NCBI GenBank assembly: GCA_934565655.1
Contig: CAKTIE010000002.1
Location: forward strand, 62,001-126,000
Direction: 5' to 3'
DNA from: an uncultured Oscillospiraceae bacterium
GTDB taxonomy: Bacteria; Bacillota; Clostridia; Oscillospirales; Oscillospiraceae
DNA: 64,000 bases
Below are positions 1 to 8,792 of the stretch, in pieces. Each line of letters starts with the position of its first letter. Within the stretch, counting starts at the first letter, position 1. The notes under the pieces were generated by a model. That model was not told the DNA's origin. It was given only the letters and a program-made list of their open reading frames with translations, and did not search any database. The position numbers were made by a program, and so were the translations under genes.

Positions 1-252
1 GGGCACGAACCAGGTCAGCAGGCCGCAGGCTGCCATGATGCACAGCACCACGATCATGCAGGCAAAGAAAATGCCCACCACGGTGTACTGCCGCTTCAGG
101 TACGCATTGGCGCCCTCGCGGATGGAGCGGGAGATCTTGCTCATCAGAGGGGTACCCTCGTCAAAGCTCAGCACGCGCTTGCCCGTGATAAACGCGAACA
201 GCAGCGCGATGATCGAGCCAGCAAACGTGGCTAAGACCAGATATTTTTCCAT
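1..252 (-). CDS. hppA: Membrane-bound pyrophosphatase, N-terminal part (runs off the window)
   Basis: The first 84 residues of an ion-pumping pyrophosphatase, which hydrolyses PPi and moves Na+ or H+ across the membrane. The fragment starts MEKYLVLATFAGSIIALLFAF, a first membrane helix. It then has the family block around residues 45-60 (ISRSIREGANAYLKRQY), where GA-x-AYLKRQY is typical, and a second helix (IFFACMIVVLCIMAA). The start is set by a GAGG-type ribosome site about 10 bases upstream. The rest, including the PPi-binding loops, lies outside the window. It fits a PPi-using anaerobe that also carries ppdK. Na+ versus H+ specificity cannot be told. Confidence 0.88.
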   Translation of the reverse strand, partial: MEKYLVLATFAGSIIALLFAFITGKRVLSFDEGTPLMSKISRSIREGANAYLKRQYTVVGIFFACMIVVLCIMAACGLLTWFVP

Positions 253-314
253 AATGTGTTTTCCTCTTTCTCCCCCTTTCCACAGGGGGATCTTTCTTTT
301 TTGTTCCGCACTAT

Positions 315-344
315 ATTATAATAAAAAGTCACTTTTTCCGTCAA
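315..344 (-). promoter_or_regulatory. Sigma-A promoter of hppA
   Basis: On the minus strand TTGACG (339-344) and TATAAT (315-320) are 18 bases apart, about 60 bases upstream of the hppA start. Confidence 0.75.
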
Positions 345-713
345 GTTTTCAAACTTTTTTTCAATCTCACAAATTTTTTATGTGACTTTTCCGTCGTTTT
401 TAACAAAAACATTTTTTCGTTTAACAACTCCAAAAATCCCTTTCATTTCCATATTTCGCAATTATCCTTCAAATTTTCGCCAAAAAAATGCATTTTACAG
501 GCATTAGCTCTACTTAATTCTCACATAAGAATATTTTTTCGTCATGTTTGGCGCAAAAACAGCAACAAATATTTTTCGTTTTTTCAGTTTTTTATCCGAA
601 TTCATCGTTTTTATTCTCAATTCTACTCTGAGTCTACCATTATCTGCCTTTGTGTTTTTGCACAATGCGTATTTTACGACTTATCCCGGAGTCCCATTTG
701 CCGCGGCAGAGAA
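345..713. other. AT-rich intergenic region, no gene seen
   Basis: A markedly AT-rich stretch in a GC-rich window. Open frames here are short and have no plausible ribosome site or family resemblance. It probably holds upstream elements of the hppA promoter. Nothing else is recognised. Confidence 0.5.
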
Positions 714-750
714 TAATACAAAATGCCCACCGCCGCAAGACGGTGAGCAT
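714..750 (-). terminator. Terminator after the TRAP permease gene
   Basis: A 10-bp stem (723-732 with 741-750, one mismatch) is followed on the minus strand by TTTTGTATT. It lies just past the permease stop codon. Confidence 0.75.
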
Positions 751-767
751 TCTGTTCAGAAAGGAGA

Positions 768-2828
768 TCATTTGATCGCTGCTTTTTCACGCTTGGCACC
801 CAGGTACTGCACAGCCACCACAGCGGCCACCAGTGCCAGGCCCACCACGTCAGTGAGGGTGCCGGGGATCATCATACCCAAGCCGCCCGCCACCAGCACG
901 ATGCGGAGGAGCCAGGGGATCTTCTTGTACAGGTGGCCGTTGAGGGCCGCCGCGATACCGAAGATACCCAGCAGGGCGCTGACGCAGATCTGCGCCACCT
1001 CCCACCAGCCGGAGATGTTCTCAAACAGCAGAGCGGGACTGTACGCGAAGATGTACGGCACGATGAAGGCCGCAATGGCCAGCTTCGTGGCGTTCAGGCC
1101 GGTTTTCATGGGGTCTGACTTGGCGATCGCAGAACCGGCGTAGGCCGCCAGTGCCACAGGAGGCGTGATATCCGCCACGATGCCGAAGTAGAACACGAAG
1201 AAGTGAGCCGCCACCACAGGGAAGTTCAGCTGGATCAGGATGGGAGCGCAGGTGGAAGCCATGATGCAGTAGTTGGCGGTGGTAGGCACGCCCATGCCCA
1301 GCACGATGCAGCACAGCATGGTCAGCACCAGGCCGATGATGGTCACGTTGCCCGCCAGCTGAACGATGGCGTTGATCAGAATGGAGGCCAGACCGGTAAC
1401 AGTGATGCAGCCGGCGATGATACCCGCCATGCCGCAGGCCACAGCCACGGTGATGGCGCCGCGGGAACCGGCTTCCAGAGAATCCACCGCGGAGAAGAAG
1501 GAGCGCTTGCCGGCAGTACCCAGTGCCTTGCCGGTGGTCTGAGGCGCGTTGTCCTCATCGCCCCGCTTGGCCTGCAGGAAGAAGTTGACGAAGCCCACGG
1601 CGATGGCCGCCAGAATGGAATAGGCGGCGGAGTGAGACATGGTCTTGCTGCCGGAGGACACCAGCCACACCAGCAGGATCAGAGGAATGATCAGATAGAA
1701 GTCGCGGGCCAGATCCTTCCACTTGGGCAGCTGGTCGCGGGAAATACCCTTCAGACCCAGCTTCTTGGCCTCCAGGTGGACGGCGATAAAGATGCCGGTG
1801 AAATACAGGATGGCAGGCAGGATCGCCTTGACAGCCACCTGAGCATAGGGGATCTTCATATACTCCGCCATCAGGAAGGCGGCGGCGCCCATGATGGGGG
1901 GCATGATCTGGCCGCCGGTGGAGGCAGCCGCCTCGACAGCACCGGCAAACTCCGGCTTATAGCCGGTCTTTTTCATCATGGGGATGGTGAAGGAGCCGGT
2001 GGTAACGGTGTTGCCCACGGAGGAGCCGGACACCATGCCGCACAGGGCGGAGGAGATGACCGCCACCTTGGCGGGGCCGCCGCTGGACCAGCCCGCGATG
2101 CGGTTGGCGAAGCTGATGAAGAAGTTGGCGATGCCGGTGCGCTCCAGGAACGCGCCGAAGATGATGAACAGAACGATGTAGGTATAGCAGACGTTGATGG
2201 GGGTGCCGATCACGCCTGAGGTGGTGTAGAACAGCTTGTAGATGATGGTCTTGAGGGCGTCATACAGCGTGGCGGCGTTCACCGCACCGGCATAGCTCAG
2301 CTGATTGATGAAGGCGTAGATGATCAGCGCACCGGCCACACACAGAATGGGCACGCCCACGCAGCGGCGGCACAGCTCCATCAGTACCAGCACGCCCACC
2401 ACGCCGATGATCACATGCACCGGCTCGATACGGGTGGACAGGCGCACCAGCGTCATGGCGTTGACGGCGAAATAGAAGAAGCAGCCCGCGCCGATGACCA
2501 TCAGCGCGATGTCATACCACGGCAGGGAGTTCACATGGACGCTGCCCTTCTTGGCCGGATAGGTCAGGAAGCCGATAACGATGATGCAGCCCATGAAAAC
2601 GGTCAGTCGGATCTCCGGCATAGCGCGGGAGAACAGGGTCATGGCGATGCAGAATACGGCAAATACTGCCATAATGATGCGGACGATCAGCTTGGGAGTT
2701 CCCTCCCAGATGCGGGTGGCGGACTCGCGGTCGTATTTACGCATCACCGCGTCCAGATCGGTGGCGTCGTTGGCGCCGCCGGTCTCCGCCGCGGGAGCGG
2801 TATCCACCTTTTTCTTATGCAGACTCAT
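768..2828 (-). CDS. TRAP transporter fused permease (DctQM type, TAXI family)
   Basis: A 686-residue membrane protein combining the small (DctQ, 4-helix) and large (DctM, 12-helix) TRAP subunits in one chain, as is usual for TAXI-type TRAP systems. The N-terminal 50 residues are hydrophilic. After about residue 50 the sequence is almost entirely membrane helices. Family hallmarks are the ERTG block near residue 230, the SGSSVGNTVTTGSFTIPMMK region (about 270-290) and GGQIMPPIMGAAAFLMAEY (about 305-325). It works with the solute-binding protein encoded just upstream on the same strand and imports an organic acid or amino acid by Na+ symport. The substrate cannot be read from sequence. Confidence 0.93.
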   Translation of the reverse strand: MSLHKKKVDTAPAAETGGANDATDLDAVMRKYDRESATRIWEGTPKLIVRIIMAVFAVFCIAMTLFSRAMPEIRLTVFMGCIIVIGFLTYPAKKGSVHVNSLPWYDIALMVIGAGCFFYFAVNAMTLVRLSTRIEPVHVIIGVVGVLVLMELCRRCVGVPILCVAGALIIYAFINQLSYAGAVNAATLYDALKTIIYKLFYTTSGVIGTPINVCYTYIVLFIIFGAFLERTGIANFFISFANRIAGWSSGGPAKVAVISSALCGMVSGSSVGNTVTTGSFTIPMMKKTGYKPEFAGAVEAAASTGGQIMPPIMGAAAFLMAEYMKIPYAQVAVKAILPAILYFTGIFIAVHLEAKKLGLKGISRDQLPKWKDLARDFYLIIPLILLVWLVSSGSKTMSHSAAYSILAAIAVGFVNFFLQAKRGDEDNAPQTTGKALGTAGKRSFFSAVDSLEAGSRGAITVAVACGMAGIIAGCITVTGLASILINAIVQLAGNVTIIGLVLTMLCCIVLGMGVPTTANYCIMASTCAPILIQLNFPVVAAHFFVFYFGIVADITPPVALAAYAGSAIAKSDPMKTGLNATKLAIAAFIVPYIFAYSPALLFENISGWWEVAQICVSALLGIFGIAAALNGHLYKKIPWLLRIVLVAGGLGMMIPGTLTDVVGLALVAAVVAVQYLGAKREKAAIK

Positions 2829-2862
2829 ACTTGGTTCTCTCCTGATTTTGGAATAATGTAGC

Positions 2863-2895
2863 GAGAACTACGGCGGGTCACCCCGCCGTAGTCTC
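2863..2895 (-). promoter_or_regulatory. Intercistronic hairpin between binding protein and permease genes
   Basis: A near-perfect 15-bp stem (2863-2877 with 2881-2895) with a 3-base loop sits between the two TRAP genes. It has no clear T-run on the minus strand. An RNA stabiliser or processing element giving more binding protein than permease is likelier than a full terminator. Confidence 0.6.
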
Positions 2896-2927
2896 GAAAA
2901 GCGTCAATACACTGTTAAGGTTTTGCC

Positions 2928-3935
2928 TCAGTCGGCAAAGTACACGTCCTTGGCGATGACCGTCTTGGTGTAGTAGTCAGAGGTCTCCAGCAGGGTGGCG
3001 ATGTGCTCGTCATCCAAGCTGACCAGGTAAGTATCCTTGGTGGTAGCCAGGTCGGTCACAGCGGTGGTAGGCGCACCGGCCACGATGAAGGCGGCGTCGA
3101 TCTGGCCGTTCTTCAGGGCGTCGGCGCTGTCGCCGAAGGACTGGTAGGTGGGCTTGATGTCATTCTCGGTCAGGCCGTAAGCGCCCAGCACGTCGATGGC
3201 ATTGAAGTACACACCGGAGCCGGGAGCGCCGATGGATACAGCCTTACCGGCCAGATCCGCCACGGTCTTGATGTCGGGGTTGGTGGTGACGATCTGCACC
3301 TGCTCCATGTACAGGGCGGCCACGGTGGAGAAGCCCTCGACCTTGGCGTCAAACAGGTTGGTGCCGTTGTAGGCGTAAGCCATAACGTCGGACTGGCAGA
3401 AGGCCAGGTCGGCGGTGCCGTCAGCCAGCTCCTGGATGTTGGCCTGAGAGCCGTTGCCCACCAGACCCACGACGCTGACGCCGGCGTTGTTGGAGGCGTG
3501 CTGTGCGATCACGGAGCCGAAGGCGTAGTAGGTGCCGGACTCGCCGCCGGTGACGAAGCGTAGGTTGCGGGAATCGCCGGTGCCGGCGCCTTCCTTCACG
3601 GAAGCGACCTCAATGCCCTTCTCGGCAAAGTACTTGGCAGCGCCGGGATGATAAGGCACGGAGGTGATGGAAGCGCCGTATTCCAGGCTCAGCTCGGCGT
3701 ACTTGGCGTGGCTGCTGACCAGAGACTCGGCATTGTCAAAGATGTCGGCCACAAAGTTGTAGATATCCTGCTCGGACACGTCGTCGCGAGCCAGGATCAC
3801 CGCGCCCACGGCCACGGTGGTGGTGTCGGTGTGCTCGACAACGGCGTCGCTGCTGCCGTTATCGCTGCCGCCGCCGCAGGCCACCAGGCTCAGGGCCATG
3901 GCCAGCGCCAGGATCAATGCGAAAAACTTTTTCAT
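2928..3935 (-). CDS. TAXI-family TRAP solute-binding lipoprotein, apparently circularly permuted
   Basis: 335 residues with a lipoprotein signal peptide (MKKFFALILALAMALSLVAC, lipobox LVAC). It is the extracytoplasmic binding protein for the permease encoded downstream. The domain order is odd. TAXI proteins normally begin with the GG-x-SGTYY lobe and end with a segment containing TVAV...YNF...HPGA-x-KYF. Here the usual C-terminal segment (TTTVAVGAVILARDD to HPGAAKYFAEKGI) comes directly after the signal peptide, at about residues 38-110. The usual N-terminal lobe (FVTGGESGTYYAFG, about residue 128) follows and the protein ends at YYTKTVIAKDVYF. All parts are present in permuted order, so the fold may be intact. 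Confidence 0.9.
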   Translation of the reverse strand: MKKFFALILALAMALSLVACGGGSDNGSSDAVVEHTDTTTVAVGAVILARDDVSEQDIYNFVADIFDNAESLVSSHAKYAELSLEYGASITSVPYHPGAAKYFAEKGIEVASVKEGAGTGDSRNLRFVTGGESGTYYAFGSVIAQHASNNAGVSVVGLVGNGSQANIQELADGTADLAFCQSDVMAYAYNGTNLFDAKVEGFSTVAALYMEQVQIVTTNPDIKTVADLAGKAVSIGAPGSGVYFNAIDVLGAYGLTENDIKPTYQSFGDSADALKNGQIDAAFIVAGAPTTAVTDLATTKDTYLVSLDDEHIATLLETSDYYTKTVIAKDVYFAD

Positions 3936-3995
3936 GGTATACTCTCCTCACTTTATTGTGCCGCGTGCCGCGGCCAAATTGGATTCAACGGACGT

Positions 3996-4024
3996 ATTAT
4001 ACTCCCATATTCTCTTTTTTGCAA
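3996..4024 (-). promoter_or_regulatory. Promoter of the TRAP operon
   Basis: TTGCAA (4019-4024) and TATAAT (3996-4001) are 17 bases apart on the minus strand, about 60 bases upstream of the binding-protein start. Confidence 0.75.
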
Positions 4025-4212
4025 GTCAAAACGCAAAGAAATTCATTTTTTCTTTTTATGTTATCTTTACGCGGCAGCTGTCCGTTCATTTTTCTCCCCG
4101 AACAGGCCCCGCTCTGTTGCAGCTTTCCCGCGTTTTCCCTGTGCATATTCACATTTCTACTCTGGCGAATCTCACTTTACCATGATAGAATTCCTGCATA
4201 AATTTGCATTAA

Positions 4213-4256
4213 AAAGGCGGCATCCCTGCAAAACCGCTTCTTTTGCAGGGATACTG
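4213..4256 (-). terminator. Terminator after the dipeptidase gene
   Basis: A 12-bp perfect stem (4222-4233 with 4241-4252) is followed on the minus strand by a T-rich run. It separates the dipeptidase gene from the TRAP operon promoter. Confidence 0.8.
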
Positions 4257-4278
4257 CCCTATTCTAATATGGTATCGC

Positions 4279-5727
4279 TTACTTGCTGCGTTTGAGGATC
4301 TCGCACACCAGCGCATACACCCGCTCGGTAGAGGGCACATTCAGCCGCTCACGGACGGAGTGTACGTCGTGCAGCTCAGGCCCCATGGAGATAGCATCCA
4401 GTCCGGGGATCTTCTCGATCAGCAGGCCGCACTCCAGGCCGCCGTGGGTGGCCTCCACCACGCCCTCTTTTCCGGTCAGGTCGTGATAGGCCTCCAACAC
4501 CGTATCCCGGAACTGCGAATTCCGCTCATACTGCCAGCCGGGGTATCTGCCCCGCTCGGTGACCGTACCGCCGGCGAACTCAACGATGGAGTGGACACGC
4601 TGGGCCAGCATCTCCTTCTGGGAGGCGACGCTGGAGCGGATGGAAAAGGTGATATACAGGCCGTCCTCCTCCAGACGCAGCACGCCCATGTTCAGGGAGG
4701 TCTGTGTCAGGCCGGGGAAATCCACGCTCATGGCCTGCACGCCCTGAGGCAGCGCCAGCAGCGTGTGCAGCATAAGGTTGGTGGTGACCTCGCTGATGGC
4801 GGCGGTCACATCCGCCTTAGCGCAAGTCAGGGTGATGCCGTCGTCACAGCCGGCATATTCGTTTTTCAGGATGGCGTCAAATTCCGCGATGAACGCCTCG
4901 AACGCCGCCTCCTTCCCGGTGGGAATGGCCACCGCCGCGTCGCAGCGGGAGCAGATCACGTTGTCGAACTGGCCGCCGGATACCGCCGCCAGCCGCAGGC
5001 CGTGAAAACGCTCCATAGCGCTGTACAGTACCCGGCCCATCTGCTGGTTGGCGCTGGCCCGGCCCAGATGGATATCCGCGCCGGAGTGGCCGCCCTGCAG
5101 ACCGGAAAGCGTAACGGTATAGCCGCTCATGCCGTCCACCGGCTCCATAGTGCCGGGCAGGTGACAGTCCGCCCGCAGGCCGCCCGCGCAGGACACCGTG
5201 AACACGCCCTCCATCTCGGAGTCCAGATTCAGCAACTTTCTGCCCTTCAGGTCGGAGCAGTCCAGCGCGAAGGCGCCGTCCATGCCCACCTCCTCGTCCA
5301 CAGTGAACACCGCCTCGATAGGCGGATGGGCCAGCGTATCGTCCGCCAGAACGGCCAGGATCATGGCCACGGCAATGCCGTTGTCGCCGCCCAGCGAGGT
5401 TTTGTCGGCCCACACCCACTGGCCGTCGGTCCGCAGGTCAAGGCCCTCCGCGGCCATGTCCTTGGCGCAGTCGTCGGTCTTGGCGCAGACCATGTCGATA
5501 TGGCCCTGCAGGATGATGGGCGCGGCGTTCTCATACCCCGCAGAAGCATCCTTCCAGATCACGACGTTGTTGCAGCTCTCCTGCCGGTAACGCAGACCCA
5601 GCTCTCTGGCGAAGCCCACGCACATATCGCTGATGATCCTGGTGTTGCCGCTGCCGTGAGGCACGGAGCAGAGCTTTTCAAAATACTCGAATACCTTTTC
5701 AGGCTTCAGTCCGGATAAAACCGCCAT
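4279..5727 (-). CDS. pepD: Aminoacyl-histidine dipeptidase (M20 metallopeptidase)
   Basis: A 482-residue cytosolic dipeptidase of the PepD/PepV group that cleaves Xaa-His and other dipeptides with two metal ions. The M20 signatures are in order: GHIDMVCAK (His and Asp ligand region, about residue 76), LGGDNGIAVA (Asp, about 112), the catalytic Glu pair in DEEVGMDGA (about 142), and a His near the C-terminus in THGGLECGLL. The length matches the family (about 480). The start is ATG at 5727, preceded by AGGAGGAG. A longer frame to 5778 has no ribosome site. It lies 64 bases after thrS on the same strand. Confidence 0.93.
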   Translation of the reverse strand: MAVLSGLKPEKVFEYFEKLCSVPHGSGNTRIISDMCVGFARELGLRYRQESCNNVVIWKDASAGYENAAPIILQGHIDMVCAKTDDCAKDMAAEGLDLRTDGQWVWADKTSLGGDNGIAVAMILAVLADDTLAHPPIEAVFTVDEEVGMDGAFALDCSDLKGRKLLNLDSEMEGVFTVSCAGGLRADCHLPGTMEPVDGMSGYTVTLSGLQGGHSGADIHLGRASANQQMGRVLYSAMERFHGLRLAAVSGGQFDNVICSRCDAAVAIPTGKEAAFEAFIAEFDAILKNEYAGCDDGITLTCAKADVTAAISEVTTNLMLHTLLALPQGVQAMSVDFPGLTQTSLNMGVLRLEEDGLYITFSIRSSVASQKEMLAQRVHSIVEFAGGTVTERGRYPGWQYERNSQFRDTVLEAYHDLTGKEGVVEATHGGLECGLLIEKIPGLDAISMGPELHDVHSVRERLNVPSTERVYALVCEILKRSK

Positions 5728-5791
5728 AATTCTCCTCCTGTCGAAACTGCCGGGAGGGTCAAAAGGCCCTTCCGGCAATTTGTTCCTATGA

Positions 5792-7585
5792 TCAGTCGCG
5801 GGACTTGCTGTCCACGATCTCGTGCAGCTTGGCGCTGAAATCGGCCAGCGTCATGGCGCCCAGATCCTCGCCCTTGCGGGTACGGACGGAAACGGTGCCG
5901 TTCTCCATGTCGCGGTCGCCCACCACCAGCATGAAGGGGATCTTCTCCAGCGTGGCCTCGCGGATCTTCTTGCCCACCTTCTCGTTGCGGCTGTCCACCT
6001 CCACGCGGAAGCCCTGCTTGCGCAGCTCCTTGGCGGCGTCGGCGCAGTAGTCGGCGGCGCGGTCGGTGATGGGCAGGAAGCGCACCTGCTCCGGCATCAT
6101 CCAGGTGGGCAGCGCACCGGCGTACTCCTCGATCAGATAGGCCAGCGTGCGCTCGTAGCAGCCCAGAGAGGTGCGGTGGATGATATAGGGCAGGGCCTTG
6201 TTGCCGTTCTCGTCGATATAGTACATGCCGAAGCGCTCGGCCAGCAGCATATCGATCTGGATGGTGACAAGGGTATCCTCTTTACCGTACACGTTCTTGT
6301 ACTGGATATCCAGCTTGGGGCCGTAGAAGGCGGCCTCGTCGATGCCGATGGTGTACTCCACGTCCAGATCCTTCAGGATGCGCTCCATGGCGGACTGGGC
6401 ATGCTCCCACTGCTCGGCGGTACCCTCATACTTGTTGTTGGGATTGGCGGGATCCCACTGAGAGAAGCGGAACGTGCACTTATCCAGCAGGCCCACGGTA
6501 CCCAGACAATACTTGGCCAGATCCAGACACTGCTTGAACTCCTCCTCCAGCTGGTCGGGACGCAGCACCAGATGGCCCTCGGAAATGGTGAACTGGCGGA
6601 CGCGGATCAGGCCGTGCATCTCGCCGGAGTCCTCGTTGCGGAACAGAGTGGAGGTCTCGCCCAGACGCATGGGCAGATCGCGGTAGCTGCGGCCGCGGTT
6701 CAGATAGACCTGATACTGGAAGGGGCAGGTCATGGGCCGCAGGGCGAAGCACTCCTTGGTATAGTCGTCAGGATCGCCCATAACGAACATACCGTCCAGA
6801 TAGTGATCCCAGTGGCCGGAGATCTTATACAGCTCGCGCTTGGCCATCAGAGGGGTCTTGGTCAGCAGATAACCGGCCTCCTGCTCGGTATCCTCCACCC
6901 AGCGCTGCAGCAGCTGAATGACGCGGGCGCCCTTGGGCAGCAGAATGGGCAGGCCTTGACCGATGCAGTCCACGGTGGTAAAATACTCCAGCTCGCGGCC
7001 CAGCTTGTTGTGGTCGCGCTTCACGGCCTCCTCGCGCTCCTTCAGATAAGCCTCCAGCTCGTCCTTGTTGGGAAAGGCCACGCCGTAGATACGCTGCAGC
7101 TGCTTGCGGTTGGAGTCGCCCCGCCAGTAGGCGGCGTTGCAGGCGGTCAGCTTGATGCCGTTACCCTTGATGCGGCCGGTAGAGTCAACGTGAGGGCCGG
7201 CGCACAGATCCACGAACTCGCCCTGACGGTAGAAGGAAATAACGGCGTCCTCCGGCAGATCGTTGATCAGCTCCACCTTGTAGGGCTCCTCCTTCTCCTC
7301 CATGAACTTGACGGCTTCCTCACGGGGCAGCTCGAAGCGCTCCAGCTTCAGCTTCTCCTTGCAGATCTTCCGCATCTCGGCTTCGATCTCCGTCAGGTTT
7401 TCGGGGGTAAAGGCAAAGGGCGCGTCCAGATCGTAATAGAAGCCGTTGTCGATGCTGGGGCCGATGGCCAGCTTCACCTCAGGGTGCAGGCGCTTCACGG
7501 CCTGGGCCAGAATGTGGGAGCAGGTATGCCAGTAGGTCTTGCGGTACTGCTCGTTTTCAAAGGTGTAGATGTTTTCTTCGCTCAT
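5792..7585 (-). CDS. thrS: Threonyl-tRNA synthetase, form without the TGS domain
   Basis: 597 residues. It charges tRNA-Thr. The chain starts almost directly in the editing domain (HTCSHILAQAVKRLHPEVK at about 20, the HxxxH zinc/editing motif; CxxxH-type residues near LCAGPHV about 126). It then has the class II catalytic core (motif 2 RNEDSGEMHGLIRVRQFT about 315, motif 3 near HRTSLGCYERTLAYL about 470) and the anticodon-binding domain (about 500-597). Typical bacterial ThrRS is about 640 residues with an N-terminal TGS domain, which is missing here. The start has a GGAGG ribosome site. Expression is controlled by a T-box leader upstream. Confidence 0.97.
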   Translation of the reverse strand: MSEENIYTFENEQYRKTYWHTCSHILAQAVKRLHPEVKLAIGPSIDNGFYYDLDAPFAFTPENLTEIEAEMRKICKEKLKLERFELPREEAVKFMEEKEEPYKVELINDLPEDAVISFYRQGEFVDLCAGPHVDSTGRIKGNGIKLTACNAAYWRGDSNRKQLQRIYGVAFPNKDELEAYLKEREEAVKRDHNKLGRELEYFTTVDCIGQGLPILLPKGARVIQLLQRWVEDTEQEAGYLLTKTPLMAKRELYKISGHWDHYLDGMFVMGDPDDYTKECFALRPMTCPFQYQVYLNRGRSYRDLPMRLGETSTLFRNEDSGEMHGLIRVRQFTISEGHLVLRPDQLEEEFKQCLDLAKYCLGTVGLLDKCTFRFSQWDPANPNNKYEGTAEQWEHAQSAMERILKDLDVEYTIGIDEAAFYGPKLDIQYKNVYGKEDTLVTIQIDMLLAERFGMYYIDENGNKALPYIIHRTSLGCYERTLAYLIEEYAGALPTWMMPEQVRFLPITDRAADYCADAAKELRKQGFRVEVDSRNEKVGKKIREATLEKIPFMLVVGDRDMENGTVSVRTRKGEDLGAMTLADFSAKLHEIVDSKSRD

Positions 7586-7861
7586 GGGAATATCCTCCTT
7601 GTCGTTGGGGCGGGATAAAAAATCCCCACCCCTGATGTGTTCAGGGGTGAGGTAAAAATGCTTTACTCCACGGTTCCACCCTGCTTACGGCTTTGCAGCC
7701 GTCGCTTTCGGCTCCTTTAACGGGAAGCACCCGTCCTGCTCGTCGCAGGCGGCTCGGGAGTGGTACAGGCCGCGTCGCAGGCGGGACGCTTTCAGCCGGG
7801 GCGTCCCTCTCTTTGGCCGTTAATCAGCAGCTTCTTCTCCGTCATTGCCTTTGATTACCGT
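7586..7861 (-). promoter_or_regulatory. T-box riboswitch (threonine), leader of thrS
   Basis: In the transcript (minus strand) the conserved T-box sequence AGGGTGGAACCGTGG lies at about 7669-7683. It is followed by a terminator hairpin (about 7624-7652, stem of CACCCCTGA pairing) and a T-run at 7615-7622. A Stem I-like region with the pairing GGGACGC/GCGTCCC lies near 7783-7808. A probable specifier ACC (Thr) in TGTACCA near 7760-7766 matches the downstream thrS. Uncharged tRNA-Thr would favour the antiterminator. The specifier assignment is less certain than the T-box itself. Confidence 0.93.
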
Positions 7862-7890
7862 ATTATATCGCCGTTTTCCGCCCTTGTCAA
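7862..7890 (-). promoter_or_regulatory. Promoter of the thrS T-box leader
   Basis: A consensus promoter: TTGACA (7885-7890) and TATAAT (7862-7867) with a 17-base spacer on the minus strand. Confidence 0.9.
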
Positions 7891-7974
7891 CGGGAAAAGC
7901 ACGGGAATTTGCACAGAAAACAGCTGTTTTCCCCGCCGCTTCTCCGGCAGGTGGGATATCTTGCGCCGTTCCGC

Positions 7975-8003
7975 TTGCAATCCGCCGCCGCCTGTGATAT
8001 CAT
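7975..8003 (+). promoter_or_regulatory. Promoter of the HAD phosphatase gene
   Basis: TTGCAA (7975-7980), a 17-base spacer and TATCAT (7998-8003) lie just upstream of the gene. Confidence 0.65.
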
Positions 8004-8035
8004 CGGGCGCAGAATGACGCGAAAGGATGATCCCT

Positions 8036-8668
8036 ATGACATATCAGACCTATCTTTTTGACATGGACGGCACGCTTCTGGACACGCTGGACGATCTGAC
8101 CGCCGCCGTGAATCACACGCTGGCCCAGTACGGATACCCGCAGCGCACCCGTGAGGAGGTGCGGCAGGGCCTGGGCAGCGGCGCGGTGCGGCTGATGGCC
8201 GCCATGCTGCCCCAGGGCGAGGACACGCCGGAGTTCGCCGCCATCATGCGGGACTATAAAGCGTGGTATCAGGCCCACACCTGCGTGGAGACCCGCCCCT
8301 ACCCCGGCATCCCGGAGCTGCTGGATGCCCTGCACCGGCAGGGCTGCAAGGCGGCCATCGTCTCCAACAAGCCCCATGGCGCGGCCTGTGAGCTGGCGGC
8401 GCGGTTCTTCCCCGGCATCCCCACCTTCGGCGAAAGCCCGGAGACGCCCCGCAAGCCCGCCCCCGACATGGTGCGCCATGCGCTGACGGCGCTGAACGCC
8501 GACCCCTCCGCCGCCGTCTATGTAGGCGACAGCGAGGTGGATGTGCAGACCGCCCGCAATGCAGGCCTGCCCATGATCGGCGTGGCATGGGGCTTCCGGG
8601 GCCGCGCGGCACTGGCCGCCGCAGGTGCGGAGACCATCGTGGACACCGCGGCGGAGATATTGGGATAA
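8036..8668 (+). CDS. HAD-superfamily phosphatase (phosphoglycolate phosphatase-like)
   Basis: 210 residues. HAD motif I is FDMDGTLLDTLDDL at about 7-20 (nucleophile Asp and acid Asp), motif II is the Ser in IVSNKP (about 115), motif III Lys is in RKPAPDM (about 145), and motif IV is the Asp pair in YVGDSEVDVQTA (about 165). The cap is of the alpha-helical Gph type. It is likely a small-molecule phosphatase; the substrate is unknown. I chose the ATG at 8036 because AAAGGA lies 8 bases upstream. The ATG at 8027 overlaps that site. The last codons (from 8653) are part of the 505-bp outer inverted repeat of the next locus. Confidence 0.9.
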   Translation: MTYQTYLFDMDGTLLDTLDDLTAAVNHTLAQYGYPQRTREEVRQGLGSGAVRLMAAMLPQGEDTPEFAAIMRDYKAWYQAHTCVETRPYPGIPELLDALHRQGCKAAIVSNKPHGAACELAARFFPGIPTFGESPETPRKPAPDMVRHALTALNADPSAAVYVGDSEVDVQTARNAGLPMIGVAWGFRGRAALAAAGAETIVDTAAEILG

Positions 8669-8685
8669 CGCAGGCGAAAAAACAA

Positions 8686-8729
8686 GTACCACATGTGTGA
8701 TTGACAACCGGTCACACATGTGGTACAAT
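8686..8729 (+). promoter_or_regulatory. Promoter and palindromic operator of the left microprotein gene
   Basis: TTGACA (8701-8706), a 17-base spacer and TACAAT (8724-8729). A perfect 15-bp inverted repeat (8686-8700 with 8712-8726, each arm containing CACATGTG) flanks the -35 and covers the spacer and part of the -10, as expected of a repressor operator. Confidence 0.85.
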
Positions 8730-8792
8730 TGTTTGCAGACGCTGCACAACGGCAGGCGGTTGATCTACTCCCTTGCGAAAGGGGGTGGACAT

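Noticed and set aside
5822..7618. Long open frame (598 codons) opposite thrS
   Set aside because: Antisense shadow of a GC-rich gene: low-complexity Leu/Gly/His-rich translation, no ribosome site, while thrS on the other strand is unmistakable.
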